Source: an uncultured Formosa sp. (GTDB lineage Bacteria; Bacteroidota; Bacteroidia; Flavobacteriales; Flavobacteriaceae). From it: a stretch of 64,000 nucleotides of DNA. Location of the stretch: positions 21,257 to 85,256 of the forward strand of contig CABXZJ010000002.1 of assembly GCA_902516685.1 (NCBI GenBank), in the 5' to 3' direction. Positions 61,555 to 64,000 of this stretch are shown here, one piece after another; position 1 is the stretch's first letter; every line of letters begins with the position of its first letter. Below the pieces are notes generated by a model, which saw only the letters and a program-made list of their open reading frames with translations, was not told the origin of the DNA and ran no database searches. A program made the translations under genes and the position numbers.

Positions 61555-63891
61555 TTAAAAATCAATTTCCGGATTAATCACTTCATTTACTTTATACGCT
61601 TCACCTTCTTCGTCATATTGGTTACACTCAGTGATAATAGATAATTCTTCGGGTATTGAAAATTCATCTTTTGAGATTCCTAAAGCATCAATGGTATAGC
61701 ATCCTTTCATGAAATTGGCCCAAATTGGTAACGCCATTGAAGCGCCTTGCCCGTAAGTAATGGTTTCAAAATGAGTGGCTCGGTCTTCCCCTCCAACCCA
61801 AACACCAGTAACTAGATTAGGAACCATTCCCATGAACCAACCGTCACTTTGATTTTGTGTGGTCCCTGTTTTTCCAGCAATTGCGTTATCAAATTCATAT
61901 GGATAGCCAGTTACTATCTCTTTATATACCGCTTGTTCTTTTGCGAAATTATGACGTAAGCGCTGTCCTGAACCAAATTTTGTAACACCTTCCATTAAAT
62001 TGACAATGACATATGCAATTTCTTCACTTAAAACATCACGTGACTCTGGAGTAAACTGGTATAATAAAGTACCATTTTTGTCTTCAATCTTCGTGACCAT
62101 CACAGGCTTAGTATAAACACCTTTATTTGCAAAGGTTGAATATGCCGCCACCATCTCATAAACGCTTAAATCAGGTGTACCCAAGGCTATTGATGGGACT
62201 GCGGGAAGGCTTTGTTCCACTCCCAAATCTTTTGCCATATTTATTACAGGCTTTGGTCCAATTTCGTTCATTAGTCTTGCAGTGATAGTATTTCTTGAAT
62301 TTGCTAGAGCAGATTTTAAAGTTTCAAAACCAGAGTAATTATTGCTAGAGTTTTTTGGGGCCCAAGCCTTCACGTTTCCAAATTTAAAAGCCGGAATGGT
62401 AATTTGAGCTTTAGGGAATGTATCACAAGGAGATAGGTGAAGTTGATCAATTGCAGCTGCATAGACGAACGGTTTAAAGGTTGAACCTACTTGTCGTTTC
62501 CCTTGTTTAACCATATCGTATTGAAAATGTTTATAATTAAAGCCTCCTACCCAAGATTTCACAAAACCAGTTTGAGGCTCCATTGACATCATTCCTGCAC
62601 GAAGAAAAGATTTGTAATATATCATAGAATCCATTGGAGTCATTACTGTATCGATTTCATTATTTGGTCCATCCCATGAGAATATTTTCATTGAAATAGG
62701 CTTATTAAATGAATTGACAATTTCATTTATTGGTTTTTTTAAGTCATAGCGCATTTTGCGCCATCTTTCAGAGCGCTTCATCCCTAAATTTAAGAGTCTT
62801 TCAATATCTTCTTCTTCCAATTCAAGAAATGGTGCTGTGGGATTTCTTTGTTTGGTATTTTGAACAAAAAACTCTGTCTGTAGGGCTTTCATATGCTGTG
62901 AAACGCTAGTTTCTGCAATAATTTGCATTCTAGAATCAATTGTTGTGTACACCCTTAAACCATCTCTGTAGATATTGTATTTTTCTCCGTTAGCCTTTTT
63001 ATTACCATCTTGGTTAACCCAGTCCTTTAGAAACTCCTTTAAATAAGCTCGAAAATATGTAGCGATTCCTTCGCGATGTGATTCTGGATTGTAATTTAAA
63101 TTAAGTGGGGTGTCCTGTAGAGAATCTTTTGTTGCTTCAGTTATAAAACCATATTTAAACATCTGTGAAAGGACGACATTTCTTCGGTTCCTAGTACCAA
63201 TAGGGTTTCTTTTTGGACGTGGATTGTACAAAGATGAATTTTTAAACATCCCAACTAGCATGGCTGATTCTGTAATATTCAAAGCTGAGGGCTCTTTACC
63301 AAAATATATTCGTGCAGCACTTCGAATTCCGTCAGCATTATTCCCGAAATCATAGATATTAAAATATTGAGCTATTATCTCTTCTTTTGTGTATTGCTTT
63401 TCGAGACGTATGGCAATTATCCATTCCTTAATCTTTTGAGTGATGCGCCCAAATGTTTGTCTTGATCCTTCACCATGAAAAAGTTGCTTTGCAAGTTGTT
63501 GAGAAATTGTACTTCCACCACCGCCTTTTCCAAGTTTATAAATAGCCCTAAGAGTACCTTTAGCGTCTATACCAGAATGATCAGAATAACGGTAATCCTC
63601 AGTAGCAATAAGAGCATCAATTAAGTGCTTTGGCAGTTCGTTATATCCGATTGGAGTGCGATTATCTTCGAAGTAAAATTTGCCAAGCGTTACACCATCA
63701 GAAGAAATTATTTCAGTGGCTAAATTTGTGCTGGGGTTCTCCAGAGCTGTATGATCTGGCATAGTGCCAAAAACTCCAAAGGATGCTAAGACAAAAATAA
63801 TTGGAATGGTACAAAAACCTAAAAAAAATAAACCCCAAAACCATTTTTTTGGCTTAGTAAAATCAGACCTAATTTTTTTTCTTTTAACCAT
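61555..63891 (-). CDS. Penicillin-binding protein 1A, bifunctional transglycosylase/transpeptidase
   Basis: The 778-aa class A PBP has an N-terminal membrane anchor (about 16-38) and a GT51 glycosyltransferase domain with ATEDYRYSDHSGID and GGSTISQQLAK. A linker follows, then a transpeptidase domain with SxxK in GSTFKPFVYAA, SRN and KTGTT. It polymerises and crosslinks peptidoglycan in the periplasm. The gldH-like gene end lies 3 nt upstream on the same strand, an order often seen in flavobacteria. Confidence 0.95.
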   Translation of the reverse strand: MVKRKKIRSDFTKPKKWFWGLFFLGFCTIPIIFVLASFGVFGTMPDHTALENPSTNLATEIISSDGVTLGKFYFEDNRTPIGYNELPKHLIDALIATEDYRYSDHSGIDAKGTLRAIYKLGKGGGGSTISQQLAKQLFHGEGSRQTFGRITQKIKEWIIAIRLEKQYTKEEIIAQYFNIYDFGNNADGIRSAARIYFGKEPSALNITESAMLVGMFKNSSLYNPRPKRNPIGTRNRRNVVLSQMFKYGFITEATKDSLQDTPLNLNYNPESHREGIATYFRAYLKEFLKDWVNQDGNKKANGEKYNIYRDGLRVYTTIDSRMQIIAETSVSQHMKALQTEFFVQNTKQRNPTAPFLELEEEDIERLLNLGMKRSERWRKMRYDLKKPINEIVNSFNKPISMKIFSWDGPNNEIDTVMTPMDSMIYYKSFLRAGMMSMEPQTGFVKSWVGGFNYKHFQYDMVKQGKRQVGSTFKPFVYAAAIDQLHLSPCDTFPKAQITIPAFKFGNVKAWAPKNSSNNYSGFETLKSALANSRNTITARLMNEIGPKPVINMAKDLGVEQSLPAVPSIALGTPDLSVYEMVAAYSTFANKGVYTKPVMVTKIEDKNGTLLYQFTPESRDVLSEEIAYVIVNLMEGVTKFGSGQRLRHNFAKEQAVYKEIVTGYPYEFDNAIAGKTGTTQNQSDGWFMGMVPNLVTGVWVGGEDRATHFETITYGQGASMALPIWANFMKGCYTIDALGISKDEFSIPEELSIITECNQYDEEGEAYKVNEVINPEIDF

Positions 63892-63894
63892 AAT

Positions 63895-64000
63895 TTAAAG
63901 TTCAACAGCTTCAATGCTAAAACCCACATCTACCACCCCTTCAAGCTTCTTCAAGCTAACCTCACTACCCTGTTCTCTCATAGCATGAAATATACTCAAG
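63895..64000 (-). CDS. gldH: C-terminal end of a probable gliding motility lipoprotein GldH (partial)
   Basis: The minus-strand frame entering from the window edge encodes LSIFHAMREQGSEVSLKKL, then EGVVDVGFSIEAVEL and a stop. The pattern 'AMRE...L.GV.DVGF.IE' resembles the end of GldH, and gldH commonly precedes the PBP1A gene in Flavobacteriaceae. Only 34 residues are visible, so the identification leans on context. Confidence 0.55.
   Translation of the reverse strand, partial: LSIFHAMREQGSEVSLKKLEGVVDVGFSIEAVEL

Overview
The window is chromosomal DNA from an AT-rich member of the Bacteroidota, almost certainly a marine Flavobacteriaceae species. Many genes are preceded by the Bacteroidota -7 promoter box TAnnTTTG. 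Two exported enzymes end in a type A type IX secretion (T9SS) sorting domain. There are two TonB-dependent receptors with carboxypeptidase-regulatory-like N-terminal domains, a DUF4270 lipoprotein, and a gldH-like gene end next to a class A penicillin-binding protein.

Layout. 1-2.2 kb: tRNA-Pro(GGG) and an arsenic gene pair (ACR3 exporter plus an arsenate-reductase/tyrosine-phosphatase-like protein). 2.2-19.7 kb: an accessory region of small exported or membrane proteins, lipoproteins, two T9SS esterases, an SGNH hydrolase, an HNH nuclease, a K+ channel, a DUF2834 protein, a DoxX-like protein and an extracellular nuclease, interspersed with broken genes and repeats. It holds tRNA-Ala(GGC), tRNA-Asn(GTT), one intact tyrosine recombinase and several relics of the 3' end of related recombinase genes. 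19.8-29.5 kb: rseP, a SCO protein, an iron/metal cluster (feoA, feoB, a FeoB-associated Cys-rich peptide, ZIP transporter, DtxR-family regulator, TonB receptor), a TerB/DnaJ protein and a bacilliredoxin. 29.6-38.8 kb: radA, an esterase, a flippase-like membrane protein, panD and panC on the minus strand; a starch-synthase-like gene, a DUF4270 lipoprotein and glmS on the plus strand. 38.8-40.1 kb: a small island of decayed genes abutting the 3' end of glmS. 40.2-64 kb: TonB receptor, atpD-atpC, enoyl-CoA hydratase, sensor kinase, a heme cluster (hemJ-like, MATE, hemH and an araC-type regulator on minus; hemA, a hemC-hemD fusion, hemE, hemF, hemB on plus), a serine hydrolase, a fused oligopeptide ABC ATPase, scoB/scoA, PBP1A and the end of a gldH-like gene.

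The most unusual part is 4-20 kb. A 92-bp perfect direct repeat brackets a 4-kb island at tRNA-Asn (15551-15642 and 19629-19720), with the recombinase gene next to the truncated tRNA copy. Downstream of both tRNA-Ala and tRNA-Asn lies the same module: a conserved 24-bp element joined to an inverted copy of the D-arm core of that particular tRNA, then paired short direct repeats, then a conserved leader, then a gene for an exported protein. Unrelated exported proteins share a nearly identical signal-peptide-encoding 5' end. Fragments of recombinase 3' ends recur, and several cargo genes terminate inside them. I read this as an accretion of related integrative elements that exchange secreted-protein cargo. 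The repeats are directly visible; the mechanism is inference.
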